Positions 1 to 8,762 of a stretch of DNA of 42,156 nt are shown piece after piece. The notes beneath the pieces were generated by a model, which ran no database searches, was not told the DNA's origin, and was given only the letters and a program-made list of their open reading frames with translations. This DNA comes from Pseudorhodobacter wandonensis (GTDB taxonomy: Bacteria > Pseudomonadota > Alphaproteobacteria > Rhodobacterales > Rhodobacteraceae): positions 1 to 42,156 of the forward strand of contig NZ_LGHT01000039.1 of NCBI RefSeq assembly GCF_001202035.1, written 5' to 3'. The position numbers and the translations under genes were made by a program. The stretch's first letter is position 1, and every line of letters starts with the position of its first letter.

Positions 1-880
1 CGTCAGCAATGCTGCCAGGCAGTGCGCCATGTGCCGTCTCCGCCCACAGCAGCTTGCAACGATCTTCCAGCCATTCATTCAGTGCAGCAAGGTCTGGGAA
101 GACAGGAGCGAACTGCCATAGGCGATGTCGGGCATCACGCACGCTCTTCTCAACCTGACCCTTCTCCCAGCCCGCCGCCGGATTGCAGAACTCGGGATCG
201 AAGACGTAGTGGCTGGTCATGGCCAGGAACCGCGCATTCACATCACGCTGTTTGCCGACGCCAACCCGGTCGACCGCGGTCTTCATGTTATCATAGATGC
301 CACGCCCGGGGACGCCTTCGAAGACGCGGAATGCATGCCAGTGGGCATCAAACAGCATCTCATGCGTTTGCAACAGATAGGCCCGCACCAAAAATGCCCG
401 GCTGTGCGACAGCTTGATATGCGCGACCTGCAGCTTGATACGCTCGCCGCCGACATAGGCCCAGTCCTCGCTCCAATCGAACTGGAAAGCCTCGCCCGGC
501 GCGAACACCAGCGGCACGAAAGTCCCACGATCTGTCGTGTGATGCGCACGCTGCCGGTCACCCTTCCATTCCCGCACAAAGGCCGCAACACGTTCGTAGG
601 AACCGTCATATCCAAGCTTTACAAGATCGGCATGCATCAGCTTCGCCGTTCGGCGTTCCTTGCGTGATTTGCGCTGATCAGTCGTCAGCCACGCAGTAAG
701 ATGCTTAGCATAAGGGTCCAGCTTGCTGGGGCGATCTGGCACCTGAAATGCAGGTTCAACAATCCCCTCCCGCAGATACTTCTTGATCGTGTTGCGAGAT
801 ACGCCCGTCCGCCGCGCGATCTCGCGAATAGGCATCTTATCCCGCAGTGCCCATTTCCGAATTACCCTCAAAAATCCCAT
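1..880 (-). CDS. istA: IS21-family transposase IstA, N-terminal 293 codons (runs off window)
   Basis: DDE-type transposase that cuts and joins the ends of IS21 elements together with the ATPase IstB. The reading frame is open from the ATG at 880 to the window edge, so the C-terminus is missing here. The start is supported by a GGAG about 8 bases upstream. The protein opens with a helix-turn-helix (MPIREIARRTGVSRNTIKKY, residues about 16-35). It continues into an integrase-type core with FQFDWSEDW (first catalytic Asp) and GWEKGQVEKSV (candidate Glu). No frameshift is seen in the visible part, so the transposase may be intact. It is inserted in virB9 in the same orientation as the virB operon, and it would therefore separate virB8-virB9 from any downstream virB10/virB11. 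Confidence 0.9.
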   Translation of the reverse strand, partial: MGFLRVIRKWALRDKMPIREIARRTGVSRNTIKKYLREGIVEPAFQVPDRPSKLDPYAKHLTAWLTTDQRKSRKERRTAKLMHADLVKLGYDGSYERVAAFVREWKGDRQRAHHTTDRGTFVPLVFAPGEAFQFDWSEDWAYVGGERIKLQVAHIKLSHSRAFLVRAYLLQTHEMLFDAHWHAFRVFEGVPGRGIYDNMKTAVDRVGVGKQRDVNARFLAMTSHYVFDPEFCNPAAGWEKGQVEKSVRDARHRLWQFAPVFPDLAALNEWLEDRCKLLWAETAHGALPGSIAD

Positions 881-933
881 GTCTATCACTCCATGCGCCC
901 CCAGCTGATTCAAGCCGGGGCAAGGTTACACAT

Positions 934-988
934 GGGTCAATTCTCAATGACAATTTCTGCTGGTGCCGGGTCAGTTCTCAATGACAAT
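934..988. repeat. Two direct repeats in the IS21 terminal region
   Basis: The 21-bp sequences at 934-954 and 968-988 differ at one position (GGGTCA A/G TTCTCAATGACAAT). They are spaced 34 bp start to start, between istA and the tip of the element. Multiple subterminal repeats are characteristic transposase-binding sites of IS21-family elements. Confidence 0.75.
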
Positions 989-1512
989 CAACACCCGTCA
1001 TCCGAGATAGAGATCGGTGCAAAGGCTGGCAGCTTTTTGCGCTTTTTCATAACCTTATAGGCCATGGGTTGGAGGGGTGGGATTTCAGAGGCTGTCTGCT
1101 TGGCCCCACTTGCTCCCGGTACGGTGAATTTCACCGAATAGTTTGGATTGCCTCTGGCGCTTTCAGAGACCTGCAAGAAGTAGATGTTGCGCTGGGTCTC
1201 AACCGTGAGGTTGGTCGTAGCTCCTGCGACCACCGGCTTGATGATGAAAAGGTTTGGCCGCTCCAGCTTATCAATCTTGAAGCTTTCGAGATCACCGATG
1301 GCGATGGACTGGATTTTTTCGCCAGCCCCTAATTCGACAAGGGTCACAGCGCGAAGCCGTGTGGTGATCCGGTAGACTTGGCCTTCTTGATAATTGGCAT
1401 AAGTCACCCGCGCATCGCGACTGCCGGATTTGGGGGCGGTTTCGGCAAAAGCGGGCAGGGCGGTGAGACTGGCCAGCAATCCCAAGGCAGCAATTGTCAT
1501 GTGTGATGTCAT
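988..1512 (-). pseudogene. virB9: VirB9 outer-membrane-complex subunit, C-terminus removed by IS21
   Basis: VirB9 forms the outer ring of the type IV secretion core complex with VirB7 and VirB10. The start is the ATG at 1512, with a signal peptide ending ALPAFA. The visible part is the N-terminal beta domain (motifs YQEGQVYRITT and LERPNLFIIKP). It reaches only 174 residues, against roughly 230-290 for full-length family members. The last codons and the stop (988-990) come from IS21 sequence, so the C-terminal domain that binds VirB7 and forms the pore is missing. The gene follows virB8 at once. A core complex built only from this copy would be expected to fail (inference). An intact tail may lie beyond the other end of the IS. 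Confidence 0.85.
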
Positions 1513-1513
1513 C

Positions 1514-2194
1514 TTAGCCCTCTTGAGCTTGCAGGGTTTCGGCAGTGATGCGGTAATCGGTCACCAAGAACCCGGTCGGGTTTTGCCAAACGAGATCGAG
1601 TGCTGTTTGTTTGGAGGGCTCAAAACGATAGGTGACGGTGGCCGTGAACTTACCCTCACGGTCGGGAATGCCCTCGCCGTCAGAGACCCAGGTCTTGGTG
1701 AAGCGCACTTGTGCTGTGGTGTCGGTGACTGGCGTGATCGACAGGATATCAACGACAACTCGCCCACTCTGGCCGTAAAGCTTTGGCGGGTAGTTGGCGT
1801 TTCCTTCGGTCCAGAGGCTTACGAGGCCTTGGCGTGCATTGGCCGCAGACCAGGTGTATGCACGCAGGATGCGGGCTTCATTGTCGTGTTGATCATAGGT
1901 TTCGCGGTCGGTGACATAGGCAAAGAGCAGGCTTTGTCGGATGGCTTCAGCCTGTTCGATCCCGGCTTTTTCCACTGTGACAACCCGTTCGGCTACACCT
2001 GTGTCTTTGTCGACGATGGCCAGAAAGGCTTCGGTCTGTTTGAGAGGGAGCATCACGGTGACGGCAATCATGCCCATCAGCCCGATGGCAAGCCCACCGC
2101 CTGCGATTGCATAGGCGATGCGCTCGCGCTTTTTGACGCCAAAGAACATCTCGACCTCAATAAAGCTTCTCAATTCAGGGGACGAACCTGTCAT
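1514..2194 (-). CDS. virB8: VirB8 inner-membrane scaffold of the type IV secretion system
   Basis: Bitopic inner-membrane protein that organises the secretion channel through its periplasmic NTF2-like domain. The protein has 226 residues, usual for the family. A short cytoplasmic start is followed by one membrane segment at about residues 28-50 (AIAGGGLAIGLMGMIAVTVM). The periplasmic domain contains YVTDRETYD and ends with VWQNPTGFLVTDYRI, a typical VirB8 C-terminal signature. It sits between virB6 and virB9, as in standard VirB operons, with one base separating its stop from virB9. No defects are seen. Confidence 0.92.
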   Translation of the reverse strand: MTGSSPELRSFIEVEMFFGVKKRERIAYAIAGGGLAIGLMGMIAVTVMLPLKQTEAFLAIVDKDTGVAERVVTVEKAGIEQAEAIRQSLLFAYVTDRETYDQHDNEARILRAYTWSAANARQGLVSLWTEGNANYPPKLYGQSGRVVVDILSITPVTDTTAQVRFTKTWVSDGEGIPDREGKFTATVTYRFEPSKQTALDLVWQNPTGFLVTDYRITAETLQAQEG

Positions 2195-2239
2195 AGTCTT
2201 GCTCCGGAAAATGGGGAAATACGCGGGTATCGGGCGGCG

Positions 2240-3241
2240 TTAGCTGTCGCGAAGAAACTGAGAGAAGCGTTGTCGTGTGGCGTGACCACGCTCGGCATCT
2301 GAACGGGCTTGATCGCGCAGATGATGGTGTTCGGTTTTGCCGCCATGCATCATCCCCGAGCGAAACTCGTTCATCCGCCGCGACGTATAATCGGAGGTTT
2401 TCTCAAGCGGCTTTCCTGCAATGCGCAACGCTTGCGGCGCAAAACCAGCCAGACTGATCTGCCCGGTGATGTGCGTGACGGCATTCGGGATGGCCATCAA
2501 GGCAAAGATGCCCACGAAAACGATAACAAAGAAACCGAGGATTGATCCTAGATCAGTGACATGTTTGGTTTCGCGAAAGACATCGTGTGCCACCGTGACA
2601 ACGGCAACGATGACCCCGGCAGAGGCGACGGGATACATAAGGTATCCAATCATAGCCGAGAGCCAAGCCTCGAAGATGCCCTTGGTTTTGTCAAAGATTG
2701 TTGCGCCAATGGCGATGGGGGCAACGCCCAAAAGGAAGGCGATCATTAGCTTGGAGAAGCCTACGATGAAGACATAAACAGCCATCAGCACGCCCAGCAC
2801 GACATAAAGGACTGCTGCAACAAATCCGCGCATGATGGACGACATGGCGGAAGAGACGCTGTCCACGTTCCCCGCCATCATATTCGCCATGTCATCCATT
2901 GCGGCCGTAGCAGAAGTTCCGACACCAGCACTTCCCAAGCGAAAATATTCGAGGGCCAATGCGCTCAACCCGTTGCTTAATGCATCATAGATTTGCACGA
3001 AGTTCAGCCAAGTCAGCCCGAACATCAACACCATCACAATCCGAAACGATAGTTGGACTGCGTCTCGCATAGCGATCCGGTAGACATTGAGTGCCATATT
3101 AATGCCAATAAGTACCAAGAGCAAACTGAGTAGACTTGTATAAATCGGTCCAATTGCTCCAGCAGTTGCCTCGAAATACTGCCGCCCCACTGAAGTTATG
3201 GCTGTATCCAAAGTCGCCAAAATGGTCGAGACGCTGTCCAT
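2240..3241 (-). CDS. virB6: VirB6/TrbL polytopic inner-membrane channel protein
   Basis: VirB6 is the polytopic membrane component of type IV secretion systems that guides substrate through the inner membrane. The protein has 333 residues from the ATG at 3241. That start overlaps the upstream stop by one base (TGATG) and has GGAAG upstream. An earlier in-frame ATG at 3259 would overlap the previous gene. There are several hydrophobic segments: residues about 35-60, 75-95, 150-175, 185-205, 215-235 and 245-265. The C-terminal tail is hydrophilic and His/Arg rich (HGGKTEHHHLRD). VirB6 in many alphaproteobacteria has the same size and layout. Confidence 0.9.
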   Translation of the reverse strand: MDSVSTILATLDTAITSVGRQYFEATAGAIGPIYTSLLSLLLVLIGINMALNVYRIAMRDAVQLSFRIVMVLMFGLTWLNFVQIYDALSNGLSALALEYFRLGSAGVGTSATAAMDDMANMMAGNVDSVSSAMSSIMRGFVAAVLYVVLGVLMAVYVFIVGFSKLMIAFLLGVAPIAIGATIFDKTKGIFEAWLSAMIGYLMYPVASAGVIVAVVTVAHDVFRETKHVTDLGSILGFFVIVFVGIFALMAIPNAVTHITGQISLAGFAPQALRIAGKPLEKTSDYTSRRMNEFRSGMMHGGKTEHHHLRDQARSDAERGHATRQRFSQFLRDS

Positions 3242-3729
3242 CAAAAACTTCCGCCGCACATCATCTCAGCAATTTCGGTCAGGCGGTTAGCCTCTTCCGC
3301 GATGGCCTTCGTTTGTTGCCAACTTAGACGCTGAACGTTTTGTCCTTTGCGTATCGCAGTTGCGACGCTTTCAACGTCATCCCATGACCCTACTTTCCCT
3401 GCACAAGTACAATTCTGCGACATGATCACACTCCTTGCTTGTACAAAGCCGTAGATGTCCCGAAGAGCGCGGGCCTCCGGGCCTGATTGTGCTTGGTCAT
3501 AGCCCTTCGGCCAGAAGGCCCGGCAGGTTCTAAATTCCTCATTCACGGCGCCCGGAAGGGGTTGAACATCGTCAGGTATTTCGACCTTCGGCAGCACGTT
3601 CAAGAAAACCTCTTCTTGTGCTTGGTTCGTTGGGGCAGGGGTTTGAGCCATGCTCGGCCCAACAAGAGCGACAAAAGATGCCGTCGCAAGGGTCATGATT
3701 AATGCGCGTTTAATTAGTGACATGATCAT
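3241..3729 (-). CDS. Secreted Cys-containing protein inside the virB operon, function unknown
   Basis: I do not recognise a named family. The 162-residue product has a signal peptide (ALIMTLATASFVALVGPSMA) and a mature part with four cysteines: TCRAFW, NCTCAG and MMCGG. This suggests a disulfide-bonded periplasmic or surface protein. It overlaps virB5 by 4 bases and virB6 by one, so it is translated as part of the secretion operon. Its position between virB5 and virB6 is where other VirB operons carry small exported accessory proteins such as entry-exclusion lipoproteins, but no lipobox is present. A structural accessory role is inference only. Confidence 0.75.
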   Translation of the reverse strand: MIMSLIKRALIMTLATASFVALVGPSMAQTPAPTNQAQEEVFLNVLPKVEIPDDVQPLPGAVNEEFRTCRAFWPKGYDQAQSGPEARALRDIYGFVQARSVIMSQNCTCAGKVGSWDDVESVATAIRKGQNVQRLSWQQTKAIAEEANRLTEIAEMMCGGSF

Positions 3730-4523
3730 TTCTCTCCAAGGACTTTTATGAACTTTTGCTCTTCGGCGGCTGTAGCGGCGTCCATGACGCCGGCCTCGCC
3801 CATGCCCATCAATTGGGCGGATTCCATATTCCAGATATTGGCGAGGGCGATGGAAAGTTCCGCAGTTACGCGGGTGTTCAGATCAATGGCCTCTTTCATC
3901 CCTTCGGTGTCGGGAATTGCCTGAACGAGATCATTTACCCGTCCTAGGCTTTCGGACGCCTTGACCGAGGAGGTTTCAGCGGCGACGGAGAGAAATGCGG
4001 CGGTATTGGCCTGTGTGCCGATCCGGGCAGCCCCTGGGTTTTCACTTTTGGCAAGCGTGTCGACGGTTTTCACATCAAGGCCAACGGAGGTGAAAAACTC
4101 AGAAACATAGGTTTCAGCAGGCTTGCCCCCGACGTTGCCAGAAGTGGTCATGCCGGAATAACTGCCATCCTTCGCGGCCAAGAGCCCGCCCGTCAGGTCA
4201 TTCACATCAGGCAAGATATCATCGAAAAACGTCTTGGGATCCGGAATGCCGAGGGCTTCCAGCGTCAGTCCTTCCTTCAACGCCTTCAATTGCTGTTCCA
4301 AAAGTAGGATCTGCTGGATCTGCTTCAAAATCTGATCATCGAGTTTCAAATTGGATGCTATCTGCTCTTTTACCTGCAGCTTGGCTTCCGTCAGAACCTG
4401 TCCGATCTTGGCGATGCTGGTCAGATCGATGGTCGGCACGCCTTGTGCCTGCGCAGTCGCAGGCATCATAAGTGCGGCCGAGATGAGAAGGGGGCGCAGA
4501 CCCCGGATGCGTTTGAGGATCAT
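3726..4523 (-). CDS. virB5: VirB5-like minor pilus protein
   Basis: VirB5 proteins cap the conjugative pilus and contact recipient cells. The product has 265 residues, with a signal peptide ending ATAQAQ and then [17 protein letters not shown], a typical VirB5/TrbJ mature start. A long helical, Gln/Leu-rich region follows ([20 protein letters not shown], residues about 66-85). The C-terminal part reads [18 protein letters not shown] and ends with FIKVLGEK. The gene overlaps both neighbours by four bases. Both ends of this protein resemble the ends of the transglycosylase encoded just upstream (see findings). Confidence 0.85.
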   Translation of the reverse strand: MILKRIRGLRPLLISAALMMPATAQAQGVPTIDLTSIAKIGQVLTEAKLQVKEQIASNLKLDDQILKQIQQILLLEQQLKALKEGLTLEALGIPDPKTFFDDILPDVNDLTGGLLAAKDGSYSGMTTSGNVGGKPAETYVSEFFTSVGLDVKTVDTLAKSENPGAARIGTQANTAAFLSVAAETSSVKASESLGRVNDLVQAIPDTEGMKEAIDLNTRVTAELSIALANIWNMESAQLMGMGEAGVMDAATAAEEQKFIKVLGEK

Positions 4524-5662
4524 TCGGAACCTGCCCTTACTTTGATAAATGTTGCGTCCTCGGCATAGGCCTGCAGCCAGAGCGCGTAGCGCGCTTGATC
4601 GACGCGTCCCCGGGCTGCCTTGACCCGGTTGACCATCAGCGCAATCCGCACGGCTTCAGCCCGTGCATAGCTGTTAAGATCAAGAGCTTCTTTGGCGGAT
4701 TTGGTGGTCGGAATGCGCTCGATGATGCTGCGCAAGCGCTTTAGCGATGTCTCAATCTCAAGACTGGCCTGCATGCCATAATGCAAACCTGCGTCCGAGA
4801 TATTGCTGGCCTCAGATATCGCCATGTCTCGCGGATCAAACGTGCCAACTTGATCAATCCCACTGATCCGACCCGCATAAGCGTTAAAGAAGCTCGTGAT
4901 CCGAACCACGTAACCTTGGGTTTCCTTATAGGGCGGGACGCCGCCGTATTTGATCACAGCACCGGGCCCAGCGTTATATGCGGCCAAAGCAAGAGGGACG
5001 GAACCAAATCGATTGAGTTGCGCCAGAAAATACCGCGCCCCGCCATCAAGCTGCAGCATTGGATCATCATAGTAGGCAGGGTAGATGCCCAGATCTTTTG
5101 CAGTTCCCGGCATAACTTGCGTCAACCCAAACGCTCCAACAGGGCTGCGCGCGCCAATGGAAAACCCAGATTCCTGCTTCACCAGACTCTGAAACCAGAT
5201 GCGGAACTCGACCGCGCTTAAGCCGGCCCGCGCAAGACCGGGATGTCCCGCATATTTGCGAGCCGTGGCTATAATCATTTCCTCAACGCTGGTCTTGGCA
5301 TCACCAAAAAGCCGCGCGGCATAGGGATTGTTGTCGTCAACTGCATAGAGGACCTTCGCCTCTGCACCGGGAAGTGTTTCCAGATTGCCGATCCACGGCG
5401 TCTTGCCGGTCATCATCGCCAATGTGGCGTCCAGAGCATCAAGCTGATCTTGATGCAGCGCATCGATCCGACGCTTTTTGTCGGCTTCAAGTTCGCGCGC
5501 GCCGGTCAGCGTTGTCATCTGCGCGATCTCGAGACTGTGCTGAATGATTGATTTCCCGTCTGCAATCGGGACGCCTTGCGCCGCCGCTGCCAGAGGCAGT
5601 GACGCTGTGGCCATCAACAGACCGCAAAGAGAGTATGAAAACCTAGCGGCAGGGTGAGGCAT
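4520..5662 (-). CDS. Lytic transglycosylase embedded in a VirB5-like scaffold
   Basis: This is a peptidoglycan-cleaving enzyme that would open the wall for the secretion channel. It has 380 residues and a signal peptide. The central SLT domain (residues about 155-265) shows the catalytic Glu in VKQESGF, then [30 protein letters not shown] and [18 protein letters not shown]. The mature N-terminus ([12 protein letters not shown]) resembles that of VirB5. So does the last hundred residues ([19 protein letters not shown] ... FIKV). A second, plain SLT enzyme is encoded at 8763. The gene overlaps virB5 by four bases and the lipoprotein gene by twenty. The enzymatic call is firm; the VirB5 relationship is my own alignment. 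Confidence 0.9.
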   Translation of the reverse strand: MPHPAARFSYSLCGLLMATASLPLAAAAQGVPIADGKSIIQHSLEIAQMTTLTGARELEADKKRRIDALHQDQLDALDATLAMMTGKTPWIGNLETLPGAEAKVLYAVDDNNPYAARLFGDAKTSVEEMIIATARKYAGHPGLARAGLSAVEFRIWFQSLVKQESGFSIGARSPVGAFGLTQVMPGTAKDLGIYPAYYDDPMLQLDGGARYFLAQLNRFGSVPLALAAYNAGPGAVIKYGGVPPYKETQGYVVRITSFFNAYAGRISGIDQVGTFDPRDMAISEASNISDAGLHYGMQASLEIETSLKRLRSIIERIPTTKSAKEALDLNSYARAEAVRIALMVNRVKAARGRVDQARYALWLQAYAEDATFIKVRAGSE

Positions 5663-5825
5663 AAGTGTCCGTTGCCAAGTTCGAGCCAGTACCCATTGTC
5701 GAGACGACTGTATTTGAGCCTGCAGTACTCCAGCAATTGGTTTTTGTAATTGGGACTTCAGCGCAAGCAGACAGGGTCAGAACGCTGAATCCTATAATAG
5801 TAATTATGTAATATATTGATTTCAT
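5643..5825 (-). CDS. VirB7-like small lipoprotein
   Basis: The 60-residue product has a lipoprotein signal peptide ([21 protein letters not shown]). The lipobox LSAC places the lipidated Cys at residue 21. Two further cysteines, at NCWS and near the end at SPCR, could form disulfides. VirB7 is a small outer-membrane lipoprotein that binds VirB9 through a disulfide, and a gene of this size beside virB4/virB5 fits. I chose the ATG at 5825 because the signal peptide begins there; a longer frame from 5882 would run into virB4. A mutated copy of its first codons is found at 13681-13735. Confidence 0.7.
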   Translation of the reverse strand: MKSIYYIITIIGFSVLTLSACAEVPITKTNCWSTAGSNTVVSTMGTGSNLATDTYASPCR

Positions 5826-5832
5826 TAGATAA

Positions 5833-8174
5833 TCATTCCTTCCAGAATTTGGGTCGCGCTGCATAGTCGGTGCCAAAGGCATTCAACCCAGCCTGACCAC
5901 CGCCGAGGGCAGTCAAAAGCGGCCCCAAGGCTTTGAGATCAACATTCAGAACAGTGGAGCTGCGCGGATTGCGTGACAGCACCATGCGTTGGCCGGGGAT
6001 TGGGCTCAGGACAAAATCCAATTCGCCATCGGTCAGGCGGAACCCGTCATAGTCTGAGACCGCCGCCTCGCCATTGGGAAAGAGCAATTGGTTTGGCAGC
6101 GCTTCCAGGATTGAGCGGGCCTTAGAGCCGCGGATTTGGCTCGGGAACTGGGTCATCATCACCACGACGACGTTCTTTTTGCGCGCCGTCACCAACCATT
6201 CGGCAAGCTTCTTTGCGAAATATTCGTCATCCAGAACCTTCCAAGCCTCATCGATCAAGATCAGTGTCGGGCGCTTTTCCTCGATCAGCATCTCAATGCG
6301 GCGGAAGAGATAGCCAAGGATTGCTGTGCGCTCGGTGCCGAGGTCAAGTATTTCTGTGAGATCCACAGCCGTCACATCATGGCTGGTAAAATCCACCACC
6401 GGTTCGTCGGCCTCGCCAAAGACCCAGCCATAGCGACCCTCCGGCCCCCATTCGCGCAAGCGCTGCGCCAGATCAAGCCCGTCGCCGACATCACCAAAGA
6501 GCTCTTGAAACGCGCGGAAATTCCGCAACCCAACGCGCGCTTTTCCATTCTGGGTGATGGCGGACTTGAGGGCCTCGGACTGCAGGGGTGACAGTGGTCC
6601 ACTGCGCTGCTCCAAAAGTGCGACCAGCCAGTCCAGAACCAAGCTTCGCCACGCTCGCCGGATTCAGTGGCAAGCGGGTTTAACCCCGTCGGACGCCCGG
6701 CGCGGATTTCGGCGTAGTGGCCGCCAAGGGCAGCGACAGCCATCTTCAGCCCCGCTTCCTTATCAAAGATGATGGTTCGGCCGCCTGCCCTTTGGGCTTG
6801 CGCAGCCAAGAAGGCCACCGTCGTGGATTTACCGCCGCCGGATTTGCCCAAGACGAGGGTGTGGCCGTTCGTAGGTTCGGCTTTTGGGTCGCCGGGCTCG
6901 TGGAAACTGAACCGATGCAGCGAGCCTTGCAGCGTCTGAAACAGCGTGATCGGTGTGCCCCACGGCAGACGCGCAGGCTCTGTCCCGGTGTCAGCTGCAT
7001 GCAGGGCTGCCATATCGGCGAAATTGATCGATGATACGGTCATGTCGCGCGCGCGATACGCCATATTGCCGGGATGCATGGAAAAAAGACCCGCTTCGAG
7101 CGCTGTCGTCTCTCGCACCAGCCGCATGCCATTCTGATGCGCGATGCCCCGGATGCGCGCGACGTCTGTATCTAGAGCGGTTTGGCCCTCTGCAAAAATG
7201 GTAATGGTCATCTGATGCAGACCAAAACCCAACTCGCCGCTTTCAGCCTTGTCGGCGGCCTCGAAGAGCTGCGCTTCGACCGTTGCGGCGATGTCTTCGG
7301 CGGCGCGCATCTGTGCGACGCGGCGCTTGACGCGCTCGGTGATGCTGCCGCGCTCAATTGGCGTGAAGCTGTGGGTGATGATGGTGTCACGGCTCGCGCC
7401 GAGCGCATCAAGCATGCCGGGCCAAGTCGAGGTGGCATAGGATTTGACATAGAGGACCGCGCCAACGCGCGGCGTGTCAGTTCCCTCTTCCACGGTGAAC
7501 TGCGCGTTTTCAAAGCGGATCGCGGCCCCGGCGGCATCTTCCGCGATGAGGCCATAGGGGCAGCGTGGCACAAGGCGAAGCTCGCCCGTGAGAAGGGACG
7601 CATAAAACCCGATGAGGCTGCCGTCACTGATTTTGAGTCGGTGGCTTTTTACGCCAAGCCCGGTCTCCAAGATCGAGACCACTTCGCGCAGTTCCTCAAG
7701 CCGCCGATCGGTATCCTCGCCCCAGATCTTTGCTGCGGTCTTCCCAAACAGTGGCACGGCAAGCGGTGCGGTTCGCTGCCGCACCACGGTTAGGATCAGC
7801 ACTGACTCTTGCAGGTTGCGGCGGCCGAGATCTTTTTCCCAGGCTTTGTCGATATCCGCGGCAAAGCTTTGGCCATGGATTGGCTTTAGTCCCGTTTCGG
7901 CCGGACGCATCATGCGGTGCAGGTAGAAGGTGAACCGCTCATCCAGCGTGTCCAAGAGATGCGCCAAGCCTGCGCGCAAAGCCGTGACTGCGGACGCTCC
8001 CGTGGTCACACCATCGATGCCAGTGATTTCCAGCGAGATCATCAGTGCATTGTCCCGTGTGCGCACGGTCTCATCATCAATCTCGATGACATAGGGCAAA
8101 TGGGCATAGAGTTTTGGGTCCGCCGGGATCATTGCCCGCGCCCTGCCCCGCACCCCGTACCGCTCAAGAAACAT
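5833..8174 (-). pseudogene. virB4: VirB4 secretion ATPase, interrupted by a one-base frameshift near 6639
   Basis: VirB4 energises pilus assembly and substrate transfer at the inner membrane. The frame from the ATG at 8174 carries the N-terminal domain and Walker A (GKSGGGKST, residues 443-451), then leaves frame after LATESGERGEAW. The rest continues in another frame from about 6638, with LDWLVALLEQRS, Walker B (LILIDEAWKVLDD) and the C-terminal end at 5833. The span is 2342 bases, so adding one base gives 780 codons plus stop, the normal VirB4 length. The loss sits in AAGCTTGGTTCTGG, where a missing G or C would restore the frame. It could be a real null mutation or a sequencing error. The gene overlaps virB3 by 11 bases. 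Confidence 0.9.
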
Positions 8175-8430
8175 GACGCCGCCCTTTGCGCAAAATGGCG
8201 AGGGGCGTGACTTGCATCATCACGGCAAAGACATGGTGCCCGTTCGGATTGACCCGTGTCGCGATACGAGCCAACGCGTACCAGACCGGAGCCGTCAGAA
8301 ACCACCAGATCACTTTGAACAGAATGAAAGGAAGTACGGTTATGGCCCCCACGGCCATGGCGTAGGGCATCGGAAGCCCCAAGAACTTCGCCTGCCGTGA
8401 GAGGCCGAGGATGACCGCGCTTTTTTCCAT
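8164..8430 (-). CDS. virB3: VirB3 inner-membrane protein
   Basis: A small membrane protein that works with VirB4 in pilus biogenesis. It has 88 residues, normal for VirB3. There are hydrophobic stretches at about residues 20-55, with MAVGAITVLPFILFKVIWWF followed by TAPVWYALARIATRVNPNG. The C-terminal tail is basic. It starts with an ATG at 8430 and overlaps the virB4 start by 11 bases. Gene order virB2-virB3-virB4 supports the call. Confidence 0.9.
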   Translation of the reverse strand: MEKSAVILGLSRQAKFLGLPMPYAMAVGAITVLPFILFKVIWWFLTAPVWYALARIATRVNPNGHHVFAVMMQVTPLAILRKGRRHVS

Positions 8431-8445
8431 GTCCCCTCCCCGGTC

Positions 8446-8745
8446 TTAGCTAAAGGACGTGCGCAGGTTTGCGACAATGGCGGGGCCTGCAAAAACCAGG
8501 AAGGCGCCAACCACGACAAGTGCCACCCAAGCCCAGGAAATGCGGTTGAACGCCGCGAGAAACCCGGTGACGACAAAGGCAATGCCAAAGAAGGCAGTCG
8601 CGAGCGTGCCCCTGAATGAGGCCAGAATGCCGGTGGCCACGGTTTCGGCTTTGGTAAAGACGACCTGCGCGAAGGCGGGTTCGGCATGGGTGAGAACGAC
8701 AAGCGTGGCCGCCAGGGCCAGCGTCAAAGCTGGAAAAAGTTGCAT
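8446..8745 (-). CDS. virB2: VirB2 major pilin
   Basis: VirB2 is the pilus subunit. The product has 99 residues, with a long signal peptide ending in EPAFA (about residues 1-26). Two hydrophobic helices follow (TLATAFFGIAFVVTGFLAAF and AWVALVVVGAFLVFAGPAIV), separated by a short polar turn (NRIS). This is the standard TrbC/VirB2 topology. It lies 15 bases upstream of virB3. Confidence 0.92.
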   Translation of the reverse strand: MQLFPALTLALAATLVVLTHAEPAFAQVVFTKAETVATGILASFRGTLATAFFGIAFVVTGFLAAFNRISWAWVALVVVGAFLVFAGPAIVANLRTSFS

Positions 8746-8762
8746 GAGGATTTCCTTGGGGT

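Larger units (their letters stand above)
1..993 (-). mobile_element. One end of an IS21-family insertion sequence, cut by the window edge
   Basis: The element holds the 5' part of istA, and its terminal region lies to the right of the gene. Reading on the minus strand, the tip appears to be TGTTGATTGTCATTGAGAAC, starting at 993, directly after virB9 coding sequence. Beginning with TG and carrying repeated subterminal motifs is usual for IS21. The helper ATPase gene istB and the other end would lie left of base 1. The exact tip (990 to 993) is an inference, because the target duplication on the far side is not visible. Confidence 0.85.

Noticed and set aside
125-667. 180-codon plus-strand frame at the left edge
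   Set aside because: Antisense of istA, whose minus-strand frame is open to the window edge and matches IS21 motifs.
1430-2302. 290-codon plus-strand frame opposite virB8
   Set aside because: virB8 and virB9 on the minus strand have clear family motifs; the plus frame has none.
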